64,000 nt of DNA from Sulfurospirillum deleyianum DSM 6946 (GCF_000024885.1 NC_013512.1:1922001-1986000); one strand, 5' to 3'; positions 26,389 through 35,031 are shown, counted from the first letter of the stretch. A program made the numbers and translations. Notes: generated by a model not told the origin, from the sequence alone.

Positions 26389-26493
26389 TTAACCAATGAA
26401 CAGATGATTGGGAGTAAGTACCGCCCACGCTGTTACAATCGCTAAAATAATAAGCCCTGCTGTAATGATTTTATCCATATTGTCTGCCATCAT
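26389..26493 (-). CDS. 34-residue single-membrane-span peptide in the cco operon
   Basis: A short ORF translating as MMADNMDKIITAGLI, a hydrophobic helix (IILAIVTAWAVL), then TPNHLFIG and stop. It overlaps the end of the DUF4006 gene (ATG within AAATGATGG) and has an excellent GGAGGGA site 5 bases before the first ATG; the second ATG is an alternative start. The next gene begins 5 bases after its stop. The tight spacing, SD and membrane span make it a credible small oxidase accessory subunit, like CcoQ, CydX or CcoM-type peptides. I know no named family for it. Confidence 0.65.
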   Translation of the reverse strand: MMADNMDKIITAGLIILAIVTAWAVLTPNHLFIG

Positions 26494-26717
26494 TTACTCC
26501 CTCCTGACGTCTCAATCACTTTTTGCGTCGCATTTTGTGTATCTCGCATTTTAATCGCTTGAGGATCTGTCAATTTATACGGTTTATCCGCAACAACTTG
26601 TTGCGCACTAATGCCCCATATCGTCAACCCAGCTAAAATAGACAATAGTAAAACAGTTGCAATCAACATCCCTGTGATGCCATTGAGACCAAAAATGTTT
26701 CGATTGGTATTTTCCAT
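26490..26717 (-). CDS. DUF4006 family protein
   Basis: 75 residues: a short N-terminal tail (NIFGLNGITGMLIATV), one transmembrane helix (about 14-36) and a hydrophilic C-terminal region. It matches DUF4006, a small family known to me from the cco clusters of Campylobacterota. It begins 9 bases after ccoP. Function is unknown; position strongly suggests a role in cbb3 oxidase. Confidence 0.8.
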   Translation of the reverse strand: MENTNRNIFGLNGITGMLIATVLLLSILAGLTIWGISAQQVVADKPYKLTDPQAIKMRDTQNATQKVIETSGGSK

Positions 26718-26726
26718 CTTTTATCC

Positions 26727-27575
26727 TTATTTTGCTAATGAGCTAACATAGGTGCCAACGGCTGTTTTTTGAACATTGCTTAAGCGACCATCGTTAAATT
26801 TAGGCATATTTCCAATAGCGCCTTTTTTGCCTGTTCCTAAAACATTCACTACAAATTGCGCACTGCCATAGGTACTTAAATCAGGAGCGCTTCCTGCCAT
26901 ACCTTTTCCATCTTCACCATGACACGCCGAGCATGTTGCCCAAAGTGCACGACCCTCTTCAACAAGGGCTGGATTCTTCGTTTTTTTGACGCTCGAAATT
27001 TCTTGCATCATAAATGCCGCCACTGCTTTTGCACTTTGCTCATCCAACAATCCTGCTGGCATTTCACCCAAAGGATACTCTGAGCCTTTTGCACCATTCA
27101 CAATGGCGTGAACAACAGCTGCTTCATTGCCCCATTGCTCAAGATTTGCCGCTTTTCCATTAATACCATCACCCGTAACACCATGACAAGGAGCACATTG
27201 AACAAGAAAGATGCCCTCACCCATTGCCATCAGTGTTGCTTTATCAGGATTGGAGAATTTACTCTCAAACTGTGTCGTATGACCTTTAACCTCATCATTA
27301 TACTCACCAATTTGTGAATATGAATTGAGAGGATACCCTACGAAAAAGTACCATAATGCCCAAATCATAGTACCTAAAAAAGAGAGCGACCATCCAATAG
27401 GGAGAGGATTTTTATACTCACCAATTCCATCCCAATTCTCTTTTGTTAACTCTCCACTGCTTTTGTCGGTTTTCATCTGTTGAATGTACTTCCAAGACAC
27501 ACCGATGGTGAGAATTAAAATTGCTGCGGCACCAAGCAATGCCAATACGTTTACATTGTCATTCAGCCAATTCAT
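26727..27575 (-). CDS. ccoP: cbb3-type cytochrome c oxidase subunit III, CcoP (diheme)
   Basis: 282 residues. There are two membrane segments (about 9-29 and 62-82) joined by NWDGIGEYKNPLPIGW. A periplasmic region carries two c-type heme motifs, CAPCHG near residue 127 and CSACHG near 217. It passes electrons from soluble cytochrome c to CcoO and CcoN. The length and two hemes are usual for CcoP. It follows ccoQ in the operon. Confidence 0.96.
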   Translation of the reverse strand: MNWLNDNVNVLALLGAAAILILTIGVSWKYIQQMKTDKSSGELTKENWDGIGEYKNPLPIGWSLSFLGTMIWALWYFFVGYPLNSYSQIGEYNDEVKGHTTQFESKFSNPDKATLMAMGEGIFLVQCAPCHGVTGDGINGKAANLEQWGNEAAVVHAIVNGAKGSEYPLGEMPAGLLDEQSAKAVAAFMMQEISSVKKTKNPALVEEGRALWATCSACHGEDGKGMAGSAPDLSTYGSAQFVVNVLGTGKKGAIGNMPKFNDGRLSNVQKTAVGTYVSSLAK

Positions 27576-27588
27576 CTATTGCTCCTCT

Positions 27589-27798
27589 TTATTCTTTCTC
27601 TTTATTCGACGGTGTACGGGATTCAACTGGAGCATCGTCAAGATTATCATGCAGAGCAATATTAGAATACTGCTCATAGTTTCTTGTACCTTTTTTTTCA
27701 GCCTTATACAAATGATACAAATAGCTGTACAAAATGACGGCTAAAAAAATCGTAAAAAAGATATAACCATACGCTTGAAGCTCTCTAATTGTTTCCAT
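27589..27798 (-). CDS. ccoQ: cbb3 oxidase subunit CcoQ
   Basis: 69 residues: one transmembrane helix (about residues 10-30, YGYIFFTIFLAVILYSYLYH), then a charged tail. CcoQ stabilises the oxidase complex. The in-frame GTG at 27813 would start one base after the ccoO stop; I prefer the ATG at 27798, preceded by GGTGA, because the resulting protein has the usual short N-terminus. The gene lies between ccoO and ccoP. Confidence 0.85.
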   Translation of the reverse strand: METIRELQAYGYIFFTIFLAVILYSYLYHLYKAEKKGTRNYEQYSNIALHDNLDDAPVESRTPSNKEKE

Positions 27799-27814
27799 AT
27801 TCACCGTATGCACC

Positions 27815-28480
27815 TTATTTTAAGCTGTTAAGATAGGCAATCATTGCCACAATCTCTTTAATCTCGCCTCGTTTGAAAGCCTCTTTAACCTCAGAATCTT
27901 TCATATCTGCCACAATCAAAGCTGCCTCTTCCATGAGTGCTTTTTTTGCTTCATCATAGGTTCCAAGTTTAGGCATATCTGGCTGATCATAAGGAACATT
28001 AAAGACTTTTTTAACGGTTAATGCTTCAGCATACGCTGTCTCAATATCCGTATTATTTTTAAACATATGCTTATACGCTGGCATGATAGAGCCAGGAACA
28101 ACACTTTGAGGTGCTAACATATGGTACTCGTGCCAATCGGTTGTTCGATAATTTCCAACCCGCATCAAGTCAGGACCCGTACGTTTACTTCCCCAAAGGA
28201 ATGGTCGATCATACGCATATTCACCGCTTAAAGAGTACATACCATAACGGTCTGTTTCAGATTTAAAAGGACGAACCAACTGTGAATGGCAAGCATTACA
28301 GCTATCTTTAATATAGATTTGACGTCCCGCAAGTTCCAAAACCGTATAAGGTTTTGTACCTGTTACAGGACGAGCACTCTCCATAAAGTCTGGAAGAATC
28401 GTCACAACACCCGCATAAGCAATCACCAAAAAGACACCTACCGCAAAAAAGAATGGGTTTTTTTCTAACCAATGAAACAT
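27815..28480 (-). CDS. ccoO: cbb3-type cytochrome c oxidase subunit II, CcoO (monoheme)
   Basis: 221 residues. One N-terminal membrane anchor (about 8-28) is followed by a periplasmic cytochrome c domain with heme motif CNACHSQLVRPF near residue 60. The heme axial Met is probably in GSIMPAYKHM near residue 128. It transfers electrons from CcoP to CcoN. It starts 16 bases after the ccoN stop. Confidence 0.97.
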   Translation of the reverse strand: MFHWLEKNPFFFAVGVFLVIAYAGVVTILPDFMESARPVTGTKPYTVLELAGRQIYIKDSCNACHSQLVRPFKSETDRYGMYSLSGEYAYDRPFLWGSKRTGPDLMRVGNYRTTDWHEYHMLAPQSVVPGSIMPAYKHMFKNNTDIETAYAEALTVKKVFNVPYDQPDMPKLGTYDEAKKALMEEAALIVADMKDSEVKEAFKRGEIKEIVAMIAYLNSLK

Positions 28481-28495
28481 AATTCTACCCTCCCC

Positions 28496-29962
28496 TTACG
28501 CTGCCATAGGTGAAGCATTTTGAGGTTCTCGCTCAATCGCTTTACTTACAGTCATGGTTTTATATAAATTATACGCAAACATAAAGAAACCAATTAAATA
28601 CAACAATCCACCTGTCGCACGAAGCGCATAGTAAGGAATGAGTACGGTTACGGTATCAATGAAAGAGTATGCAAGATTTCCGTATTGATCCGTTGCTCTC
28701 CACATCATACCCTGTGTAATACCTGCAATCCACATGCTAGAGAAGTACATCACGATACCTGTGGTTTGAATCCAAAATTGAGATTCCATCAATTTTTTAC
28801 TGTAAAGTTCACGCTTATACATACGTGGCGCCATATGATACAAGGCTGCCATGGTCATAAAGCCAACCCAGCCCAACGTACCATCATGAACGTGACCTGG
28901 AATCCAATCCGTAAAGTGTGCTAACGCATTAACCGATTTAATCGCTTGAATTGGACCTTCAAGTGTACTTAACATGTAAAAGGTTGAAGCAAAAATCATA
29001 AATTTAATCAAAGGATTCTCTTTGAGTTGACCCCATTGTCCTTTCATGGTTAAAAGCATATTAATCGCACTACCCCATGATGGAAGAATCAAAATAATAG
29101 AGAAAATAGAACCCATTGTTTGAACCCAATCAGGCACCGTTGAGTAGAGTAAATGGTGTCCACCTGCCCAAAGGTAAACAAACATCAAACCCCAAAATGA
29201 AAGAAGAGATAATTTATAAGAAAAAACTGGCTGACCTGATTCTTTTGGCAAGAAGTAATAAATCATCGCAATAATAGGCACGGTGAAAACAAACGCCACA
29301 GCGTTATGTCCATACCACCATTGAACCATCGCATCATTGGTTCCTGCATACATGGAAACAGAGTGATACCATTTACCCATACCCGCAACAAAATAAGTTG
29401 GAACTTCCATGTTATTGAAAAGATAGAGCATTGCCACACCTAAAAAGGTTGCGATGTAGTACCACATAGAGATATAAAGTGTTTTTTCACGTCTGATACC
29501 AATCAAACCAAAAATACTAATACCCCACATAACCCATACCACAACCACAGCGATATCGAGTGGCCATTCTAGCTCTGCGTACTCTTTAGACGTACCAATA
29601 CCCATAAACAAAGTCACAACTGCCACAAGAATTGTGATCATATAAATCCAAAAATGAAGTCGTCCGACAATCATCAAAAATGGAGATTCTGCCATAGAAA
29701 CTTTAAGCACACGTTGCCCAACGTAGTACCAAGTAGCAAAAATTCCACTCAACAAAAAGCCAAAAATAACCCCTGACGTGTGAAGTGGTCTTAAACGACC
29801 AAACGTGCCATATTCACCCGCTAAATAATTCAAATCTGGAAACGCCATCTGATAGGCAATAACAACACCTATTACCATACCAATGATTCCAAATAGAATC
29901 GTTGCGTAGGTAAAACATTTCGCTACGGAATAATCATAGTTCAATGCATGATTAGCCTGCAT
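28496..29962 (-). CDS. ccoN: cbb3-type cytochrome c oxidase subunit I, CcoN
   Basis: 488 residues, about 12 membrane helices, the catalytic heme-copper subunit. Visible metal-binding segments are LHTSGVIFGF (heme b ligand), WWYGHNAVAF (CuB His), GGHHLLYS (two CuB His) and HVHDGTLGW with the following His (heme ligands). It reduces O2 to water with high affinity and pumps protons. The ATG at 29962 has AGGAGG 5 bases upstream; a TTG one codon earlier is less likely. It is the first gene of ccoNOQP-DUF4006-small ORF-TPM-fixH, promoter at 30015-30020. Confidence 0.97.
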   Translation of the reverse strand: MQANHALNYDYSVAKCFTYATILFGIIGMVIGVVIAYQMAFPDLNYLAGEYGTFGRLRPLHTSGVIFGFLLSGIFATWYYVGQRVLKVSMAESPFLMIVGRLHFWIYMITILVAVVTLFMGIGTSKEYAELEWPLDIAVVVVWVMWGISIFGLIGIRREKTLYISMWYYIATFLGVAMLYLFNNMEVPTYFVAGMGKWYHSVSMYAGTNDAMVQWWYGHNAVAFVFTVPIIAMIYYFLPKESGQPVFSYKLSLLSFWGLMFVYLWAGGHHLLYSTVPDWVQTMGSIFSIILILPSWGSAINMLLTMKGQWGQLKENPLIKFMIFASTFYMLSTLEGPIQAIKSVNALAHFTDWIPGHVHDGTLGWVGFMTMAALYHMAPRMYKRELYSKKLMESQFWIQTTGIVMYFSSMWIAGITQGMMWRATDQYGNLAYSFIDTVTVLIPYYALRATGGLLYLIGFFMFAYNLYKTMTVSKAIEREPQNASPMAA

Positions 29963-30014
29963 CAATTCCTCCTGTTTGTCTTTTTATGTCACAAAAATAT
30001 CACATAATGGAGAA

Positions 30015-30020
30015 ATTATA
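30015..30020 (-). promoter_or_regulatory. -10 box of the cco operon
   Basis: TATAAT on the minus strand, 53 bases upstream of the ccoN ATG. I saw no clear FNR-like dyad in the spacer; TGTGATATTTTTGTGACA near 29988-30004 contains imperfect TGTGA-type half sites in direct orientation. Confidence 0.55.
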
Positions 30021-30119
30021 GTGAAGAGAATCTGCAATAAAGCTTAATAAGATTAAATTTGTGTTAAATGAAAAATATGGAAAAAATGTTTAACTAAGAA
30101 GAAAGCAAGAACAATGAAA

Positions 30120-30800
30120 TTATCGTTCTTGCATATTTATTTTGTAGCCAAGTCCTGGAATGTTTTTGATAAAGTCTTTGTCCGTTTTTTCACGAACACG
30201 CTTAATAAAGGTGCGAATTGCTGAATCTGTTACTTTTTTGTTTGTCCAAACGTATTTTTTAATCTCATCATGCAACACAAACACTCCGAGATTTTTGACT
30301 AAAATGGAGATAAAAAGCAACTCTTTTTTGGTTAAAAAAATCGTTTTTCCCTCTTTAACAAGAACCCGCCTACTTTTGTCAAATTGATAGTTAAAACCCA
30401 AATCGACACTATCACTCTCTTCAAAAAGTTCTCGTGAAATATGTCGTAAGGTCGACAAGAGTTCATCAGGGTCAATCGGCTTAATCAAATACTTATCAAT
30501 GCCTACATCAATCGCTTCTAAAAGTTTTTCTCTTTCACTAAACGCACTTAAAATAACAATGGGAGTTTGTTTTGAGAACTGCTTAATCTCTTTTGCCATA
30601 CTCAAACCATCCATAATGGGCATCATAATGTCTGTGATGACAATATCTGGCTTATATTTTTTAAATTTTTTCAGCCCATCTTCACCATCGCGTGCCAAAA
30701 TAAATTTAGCAAACTCATCGCTAAGCGCTTTTTGCAGTGCCTCTCGTAGATACTCCTCATCTTCGACACATAAAACTGTTAATTTCGATAATCCACTCAT
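30120..30800 (-). CDS. Two-component response regulator (OmpR-type)
   Basis: 226 residues. The receiver domain has acidic pocket Glu13/Asp14, phosphoacceptor Asp57 in ITDIMMPIMDG and the conserved Lys in YLIKPIDP. The C-terminal winged helix (about 130-226) has TKKELLFISILVKNLG and VRTFIKRVREK-like features, and ends GLGYKI. The start at 30800 (MSGLSKLTVLCVEDE) has GGGAAAGAG upstream; the longer reading overlaps the kinase gene more deeply. It is co-transcribed with the kinase (overlap in the start region only). Its targets are unknown; the cco operon is next door. Confidence 0.92.
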   Translation of the reverse strand: MSGLSKLTVLCVEDEEYLREALQKALSDEFAKFILARDGEDGLKKFKKYKPDIVITDIMMPIMDGLSMAKEIKQFSKQTPIVILSAFSEREKLLEAIDVGIDKYLIKPIDPDELLSTLRHISRELFEESDSVDLGFNYQFDKSRRVLVKEGKTIFLTKKELLFISILVKNLGVFVLHDEIKKYVWTNKKVTDSAIRTFIKRVREKTDKDFIKNIPGLGYKINMQER

Positions 30801-30811
30801 CTCTTTCCCTT

Positions 30812-32035
30812 TTACTCTTTTGCGGCAGGTATCGTTAGTGTAAAACACGCACCCTTATTTTCATTATGGGCAACGATGGAGCCTTTCATGCTATTATTGA
30901 CAATCATTTTACTCATATAAAGCCCAAGCCCTGTGCCCGAACTTGCGTGTTTGGTCGTAAAATAAGGTTCAAAAATTTTGTCTAAAATCCCCTCTTCAAT
31001 ACCACCAGCATTGTCACATAAACGCATTATAGCATCTCCTTGCGTTGTTGTGTCAATTTCAATATAAATTAATCTTTTTTTAAGATTAATTCCATTAAAT
31101 GCATCAATGGCATTATTCATTATATTAATCAAAACTTGCGAAAATTCATTGAAGAATCCCTTGATTTTGACATCTTTTTTTACATCAAGTTTAATATAAA
31201 TTTTATTTTTTTCCAGTGTCCCTCGCATAATATCAATCGCTTCTTGGGCAACACTGCTAAGCATAAAAAAATCACTTTGACGTTCAGGACTAAAAAAATT
31301 ACGAAAATCCTCAATCGTTTCAGACATTTTTGAGATAATACGTTTAGCGTGAATATAACTCTCTTCAAACGCTTCATCTTTATCATTGCCTTGTTTGGTA
31401 TAAACTTTTTTCATCTGATAAAGCGTAATGGTCAGTTCTGAAAGAGGCTGTCTCCATTGGTGCGCAATATTAGCAATCATCTCTCCCATGGAAGCTAAAC
31501 GGGATTGCTGAAACAAAAAACGATCTTTCTCTCGATTTTTTTCAACCTCTTCTTTGACACGCTCTTCTAGGGTTTGGTTTAACTCCATCAAGGCTTTTGT
31601 CTGCTCTTGAACACGCTTTTCTAACGTTGCGTTTAAATCTTCTAATTCTTCATCTTTAGCGATAAGTGCCTCACTTAATCGCACACTCTCTGTGACATCA
31701 TAACGAATTGCTATAAATTCTTCAATCTCATCTTCTTCATTTAAAATGGGAAATACTGTGGTATTAACATAAAATGTCGAACCATCTTTAGCACGATTTT
31801 TAACGGTTGATTTATAGGTTTTTTTTTGAAGAATCGTTTGCCACATTTGCTTAAAAGTCGAGGCTGGAACATCAGGATGTCTGACAATATTGTGATTTTG
31901 ACCTATTAATTCTTCTTTCGTATAGCCCGAAATTTTACAAAATTCATCGTTAACAAACGTAATAATGCCATAGACATCCGTCTTTGAGATGATATTACTG
32001 CTTTCAATAGCATGCTGATACTGCTCTAGCTTCAT
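30812..32035 (-). CDS. PAS-domain sensor histidine kinase
   Basis: 407 residues without clear membrane segments, so probably cytoplasmic. A PAS domain with PAC (about residues 5-125: FVNDEFCKISGYTKEEL, then NIVRHPDVP, AIRYDVTE) resembles those of aerotaxis-type sensors. A coiled coil follows (125-180). The H-box contains IANIAHQWRQPLSEL, and the ATPase domain has N-box INIMNNAIDAF and DNAGG with GTGLGLYMSKMI. The start at 32035 lies 2 bases after the stop of the TauE/SafE-like gene. The PAS ligand is not identifiable; FAD or redox sensing is possible. Confidence 0.9.
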   Translation of the reverse strand: MKLEQYQHAIESSNIISKTDVYGIITFVNDEFCKISGYTKEELIGQNHNIVRHPDVPASTFKQMWQTILQKKTYKSTVKNRAKDGSTFYVNTTVFPILNEEDEIEEFIAIRYDVTESVRLSEALIAKDEELEDLNATLEKRVQEQTKALMELNQTLEERVKEEVEKNREKDRFLFQQSRLASMGEMIANIAHQWRQPLSELTITLYQMKKVYTKQGNDKDEAFEESYIHAKRIISKMSETIEDFRNFFSPERQSDFFMLSSVAQEAIDIMRGTLEKNKIYIKLDVKKDVKIKGFFNEFSQVLINIMNNAIDAFNGINLKKRLIYIEIDTTTQGDAIMRLCDNAGGIEEGILDKIFEPYFTTKHASSGTGLGLYMSKMIVNNSMKGSIVAHNENKGACFTLTIPAAKE

Positions 32036-32036
32036 C

Positions 32037-32717
32037 CTATCCCACAACCGCACTGTAGCCAAGATAGGACATATAAATACCATAAAGGACAATAATCAAA
32101 GAAGCAATTTTAATCATCCAATCTCGAAAGACGTTTCCTTTTAAAAATCCAACCACATATCCCAGTCCTAACATCACAGGCATGGTGGCTAACCCAAAGA
32201 GTGCCATTGTCAAAGCCCCATAAAACGCAGAGCCTGATGTAGCCGCTTTCGCTAAAAAGAAGTACACCAAACCACAGGGTAAAAAACCATTTAAAACACC
32301 CAGTCCATAAAAACTGACCATTTTTTTCGTATGAATTAAGTAAGAAAAGAGTTTTTTTACAAAGGGATGAAAAGCGAGATTGGACTCTAGCGACGTTAAA
32401 AATTTTATTTTTCCCATCATGGAAAGTCCCATTAACACCATGATGATACCCGCTACAAAGTAGAAATATCCACTTACATAAGCTGAAAATGTAAAAAGTG
32501 AGCCTAAGGCACCAAAAAGAAGACCTAAAACAACATAGGCACTCATACGTCCAAAATTATAAATCAAATGGGCAAAAAACTGATGTAAAGCAGCAGAAGA
32601 GGGATCAATTTTAGCGCTTGTGTACGCCATTACAAATCCCCCACACATACCAATGCAGTGCCCTAAACTTCCTAAAAAAGCAACACTAAGAATTGCTGAA
32701 ATATCAATTGCGTTTAT
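32037..32717 (-). CDS. TauE/SafE-like (DsbD_2-type) membrane protein; non-standard start suspected
   Basis: 226 residues if read from ATA at 32717. The family's conserved GHCxGMCGG motif (GSLGHCIGMCGGF) straddles the first ATG at 32648, so a start there would remove a conserved membrane helix. Upstream of that ATG the frame stays open for 23 codons to ATA (then Asn-Ala-Ile-Asp-Ile-Ser) before a TAG, with no ATG, GTG or TTG. An AGGGGA site lies 8 bases before the ATA. Six or so membrane helices; FLPCGLVY carries a further conserved Cys. Homologues near cco genes are linked to oxidase or heme/copper maturation. Sequencing error is possible. Confidence 0.65.
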   Translation of the reverse strand: MNAIDISAILSVAFLGSLGHCIGMCGGFVMAYTSAKIDPSSAALHQFFAHLIYNFGRMSAYVVLGLLFGALGSLFTFSAYVSGYFYFVAGIIMVLMGLSMMGKIKFLTSLESNLAFHPFVKKLFSYLIHTKKMVSFYGLGVLNGFLPCGLVYFFLAKAATSGSAFYGALTMALFGLATMPVMLGLGYVVGFLKGNVFRDWMIKIASLIIVLYGIYMSYLGYSAVVG

Positions 32718-32738
32718 GACACTGCTCCCCTAAGAAGA

Positions 32739-33869
32739 TTAAAGTCTGTTAGCAAACTCTTGAAAAATGTATTTACTTTCATGAGGACCAGGACTGGCTT
32801 CTGGATGATGTTGCACTGAAAAAATAGGTGCATCGTTATACTCCAACCCCTCAATGGTATTGTCAAAAAGGTTAATATGCGTTACCTTTGCAATGGAACA
32901 GACGGATTCTGGAACATTGTAATTGTGATTTTGTGCGGTAATCTCAACAATATTTGTTTTCGTGTTTTTAACAGGATGGTTACCACCGTGTTGACCAAAT
33001 TTCAATTTGTAAGTTGGATGACCATGCGCAATAGAAAGCAGTTGGTGTCCTAAACAAATACCAAACATAGGTACTTTTGCTTCAATTAATTTGCTAATTT
33101 GCGCAACCTCTTTTTTAAGAATAAGAGGATCTCCCGGCCCGTTGGATAAAAAGAGTCCGTGAATCTCTCCTCTTTTATAACGCTCAATAATCTCATCGGC
33201 ACTAAAATCATGAGGAATCACTTCAACCTCAAGTCCTGTTGCACATAACTCATTTAAAATATTGCGCTTAATACCAAAATCAACCGCAACAATTTTTTTG
33301 CCTAAATTATTGTGAGCAGCATTGTAAGACTGTGTTTCAGCATTCCAAACACCCTTTACATGTAAATAAGATTTTTTAGTTCCAACCTGCTCAATATAAT
33401 TGACCTCTTCAATACGAGGACTGTTTTTGAGCATTGTTTTAAGCGTCTCTTTATCACTCACTTCGGTTGAGGCAATCATCATTTGAGGACCACCATCTCG
33501 AATCATCTTGGTAAGGTAGCGTGTATCAATCTCACAAATACCCATACTGTCATGTTTTTTCAAAAGTGAAGGTAAGTTTTCTCTCGCTCTAAAATTCGAA
33601 GGTATCTCATTCAAACTTCTGACAAACATACCACTGGCATGAATGCTTTGGCTTTCCATATCGTCATCATTACACCCAACAATACCAATTTCAGGCATGG
33701 TGAAAACGACAAATTGTCCTGCGTAACTTGGATCACTCATAATCTCTTGATACCCGCTCATTGAGGTATTAAAAACAATTTCACCCGTTCTTGAGCCCTC
33801 AAAGCCAAAACTTTTCGCTTCTAAAAACACCCCATTTTCAAGGTAAATCCATACAGGTTTTAACATCAT
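32739..33869 (-). CDS. carA: Carbamoyl-phosphate synthase small subunit
   Basis: 376 residues. The N-terminal CPSase domain (EIVFNTSMSGYQEIMSDPSYAG in pieces) is followed by a class I glutamine amidotransferase domain with nucleophile Cys in FGICLGHQLL near residue 270 and the His/Glu pair in VQHHPEASPGP. It releases ammonia from glutamine for carbamoyl phosphate in arginine and pyrimidine synthesis. The large subunit carB is not in this window. The start overlaps the DUF507 stop by 4 bases. A palindrome copy at 33356 encodes Leu-His-Val-Lys. Confidence 0.96.
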   Translation of the reverse strand: MMLKPVWIYLENGVFLEAKSFGFEGSRTGEIVFNTSMSGYQEIMSDPSYAGQFVVFTMPEIGIVGCNDDDMESQSIHASGMFVRSLNEIPSNFRARENLPSLLKKHDSMGICEIDTRYLTKMIRDGGPQMMIASTEVSDKETLKTMLKNSPRIEEVNYIEQVGTKKSYLHVKGVWNAETQSYNAAHNNLGKKIVAVDFGIKRNILNELCATGLEVEVIPHDFSADEIIERYKRGEIHGLFLSNGPGDPLILKKEVAQISKLIEAKVPMFGICLGHQLLSIAHGHPTYKLKFGQHGGNHPVKNTKTNIVEITAQNHNYNVPESVCSIAKVTHINLFDNTIEGLEYNDAPIFSVQHHPEASPGPHESKYIFQEFANRL

Positions 33870-34420
33870 GACAACATTCCTCTTCTTCTCAACTCTTCTT
33901 CATACAATTTCTCAAAAATCAAATCATACTCTTCAGAACCAGGGACAAGTTTGCGCTTATAATTCGCTATTTTATCTGCTACTTCATTTTCAATCTCTTG
34001 AAAATGTTCCACATAAGCTTCAATAGCCATATATACGACATTCTTAATACGATTTTCAGAAACATTGTATTCAATTAATCCCTGCTTCCAACATGTTTCT
34101 AAAATTTTATGTGCCACTTCATTGTATCTATCTTCATACGATAAAATAACACCAAACTCACGCGCGAGTTTTTTCTTAATCAACCAAAACATATTTCTTC
34201 GGTCAACCCGCTGAAATTCCATCTCATCTTCATTTTGATCCAAAATTTCGATAACACGTTCTTCCAATGCTGTCTCTTTTTTTATATCTTCGACAATCAA
34301 ATCTTCTGCAACTTTGACAACAGGCTCCAAGCCCTTGAACATGGTAACAAATCCGCAATTTAAAATATCGATCGCTATTTTATTGGCTATATAAGGGGCA
34401 TGAGGCAATCTGATTTTCAT
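33866..34420 (-). CDS. DUF507 family protein
   Basis: 184 residues, strongly charged, with predicted helices throughout. It matches DUF507, a family common in Campylobacterota and Aquificae: MKIRLPHAPYIANKIAIDIL at the N-terminus, RNMFWLIKKKLAREFG in the middle, and a C-terminal EKLYEEELRRRGML. Function is unknown. It is tightly linked to carA in this phylum, which may only reflect operon inheritance. Confidence 0.85.
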   Translation of the reverse strand: MKIRLPHAPYIANKIAIDILNCGFVTMFKGLEPVVKVAEDLIVEDIKKETALEERVIEILDQNEDEMEFQRVDRRNMFWLIKKKLAREFGVILSYEDRYNEVAHKILETCWKQGLIEYNVSENRIKNVVYMAIEAYVEHFQEIENEVADKIANYKRKLVPGSEEYDLIFEKLYEEELRRRGMLS

Positions 34421-34503
34421 CCATAAACCTTACTTCTGAATTTTGACATATTGTATCGAAGCTAAGGTAAATATCTGTTTAGAGAAAGTTTGAAGGGATT
34501 TTG

Positions 34504-35031
34504 TCACTCTTTTGTTTGATTGTTTTCTACAAAAGGAGGACCTTTTTTGAGGCTTTGTGTAATCTCCGAAGCAATTTGCGGATCCATTTTTGCCATAATC
34601 TGTGAGACTTTTTTAGGCGGTAAAGTAAACAAAATAGCAGCACCTTCATGCACAGGAAGTTTTTCAATAATCGCTGCAGCTGCAGCATCTTTCATTTTGA
34701 TATAGGTTTCATCAAGTTTATCGTTTTTCTTCGCTTCAATTTGCTCCAAAAGCTTTTTATTTTCTGCAAGCATTGAAGCGATACGTTTCTCTTTTACCTC
34801 GATTTCCTCTTTGGTTTTCGCTAAAGCGCTCTCTTTTTCCTTCAAAACACTTTTTTGTTTTTCAAAAAGAACATTGGTCGCTGCTTGAAGGGCTTCAAAA
34901 GATTGTCTGGCTTCATCAATCTTCTCAATCTCTTTTAAAAGCTCACTTTTACGCTCTTCAAAAACCTTCGTACAATCAATGGCTTCAGCCCATAAAAATG
35001 TCGCTACTAGAAGTATCCAAAATGCTCTCAT
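34504..35031 (-). CDS. MotE-like flagellar protein
   Basis: 175 residues. A signal peptide (about 1-16, ending LWAEA) is followed by a long coiled coil (about 20-110) and a C-terminal MgtE-N/FliG-like helical domain (AAAAIIEKLPVHEGAAILFT, then VSQIMAKMDP). This layout is that of MotE, a periplasmic flagellar motor protein described as a chaperone/partner of the motor scaffold in Helicobacter and Campylobacter. It overlaps the FliJ-like gene by 4 bases, as in other members of the phylum. Confidence 0.8.
   Translation of the reverse strand: MRAFWILLVATFLWAEAIDCTKVFEERKSELLKEIEKIDEARQSFEALQAATNVLFEKQKSVLKEKESALAKTKEEIEVKEKRIASMLAENKKLLEQIEAKKNDKLDETYIKMKDAAAAAIIEKLPVHEGAAILFTLPPKKVSQIMAKMDPQIASEITQSLKKGPPFVENNQTKE

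Noticed and set aside
29984-30006. FNR/CRP-type box upstream of ccoN
   Set aside because: The TGTGA-type half sites are in direct, not inverted, orientation and lie downstream of the -10 box, so they do not make a convincing activator site.
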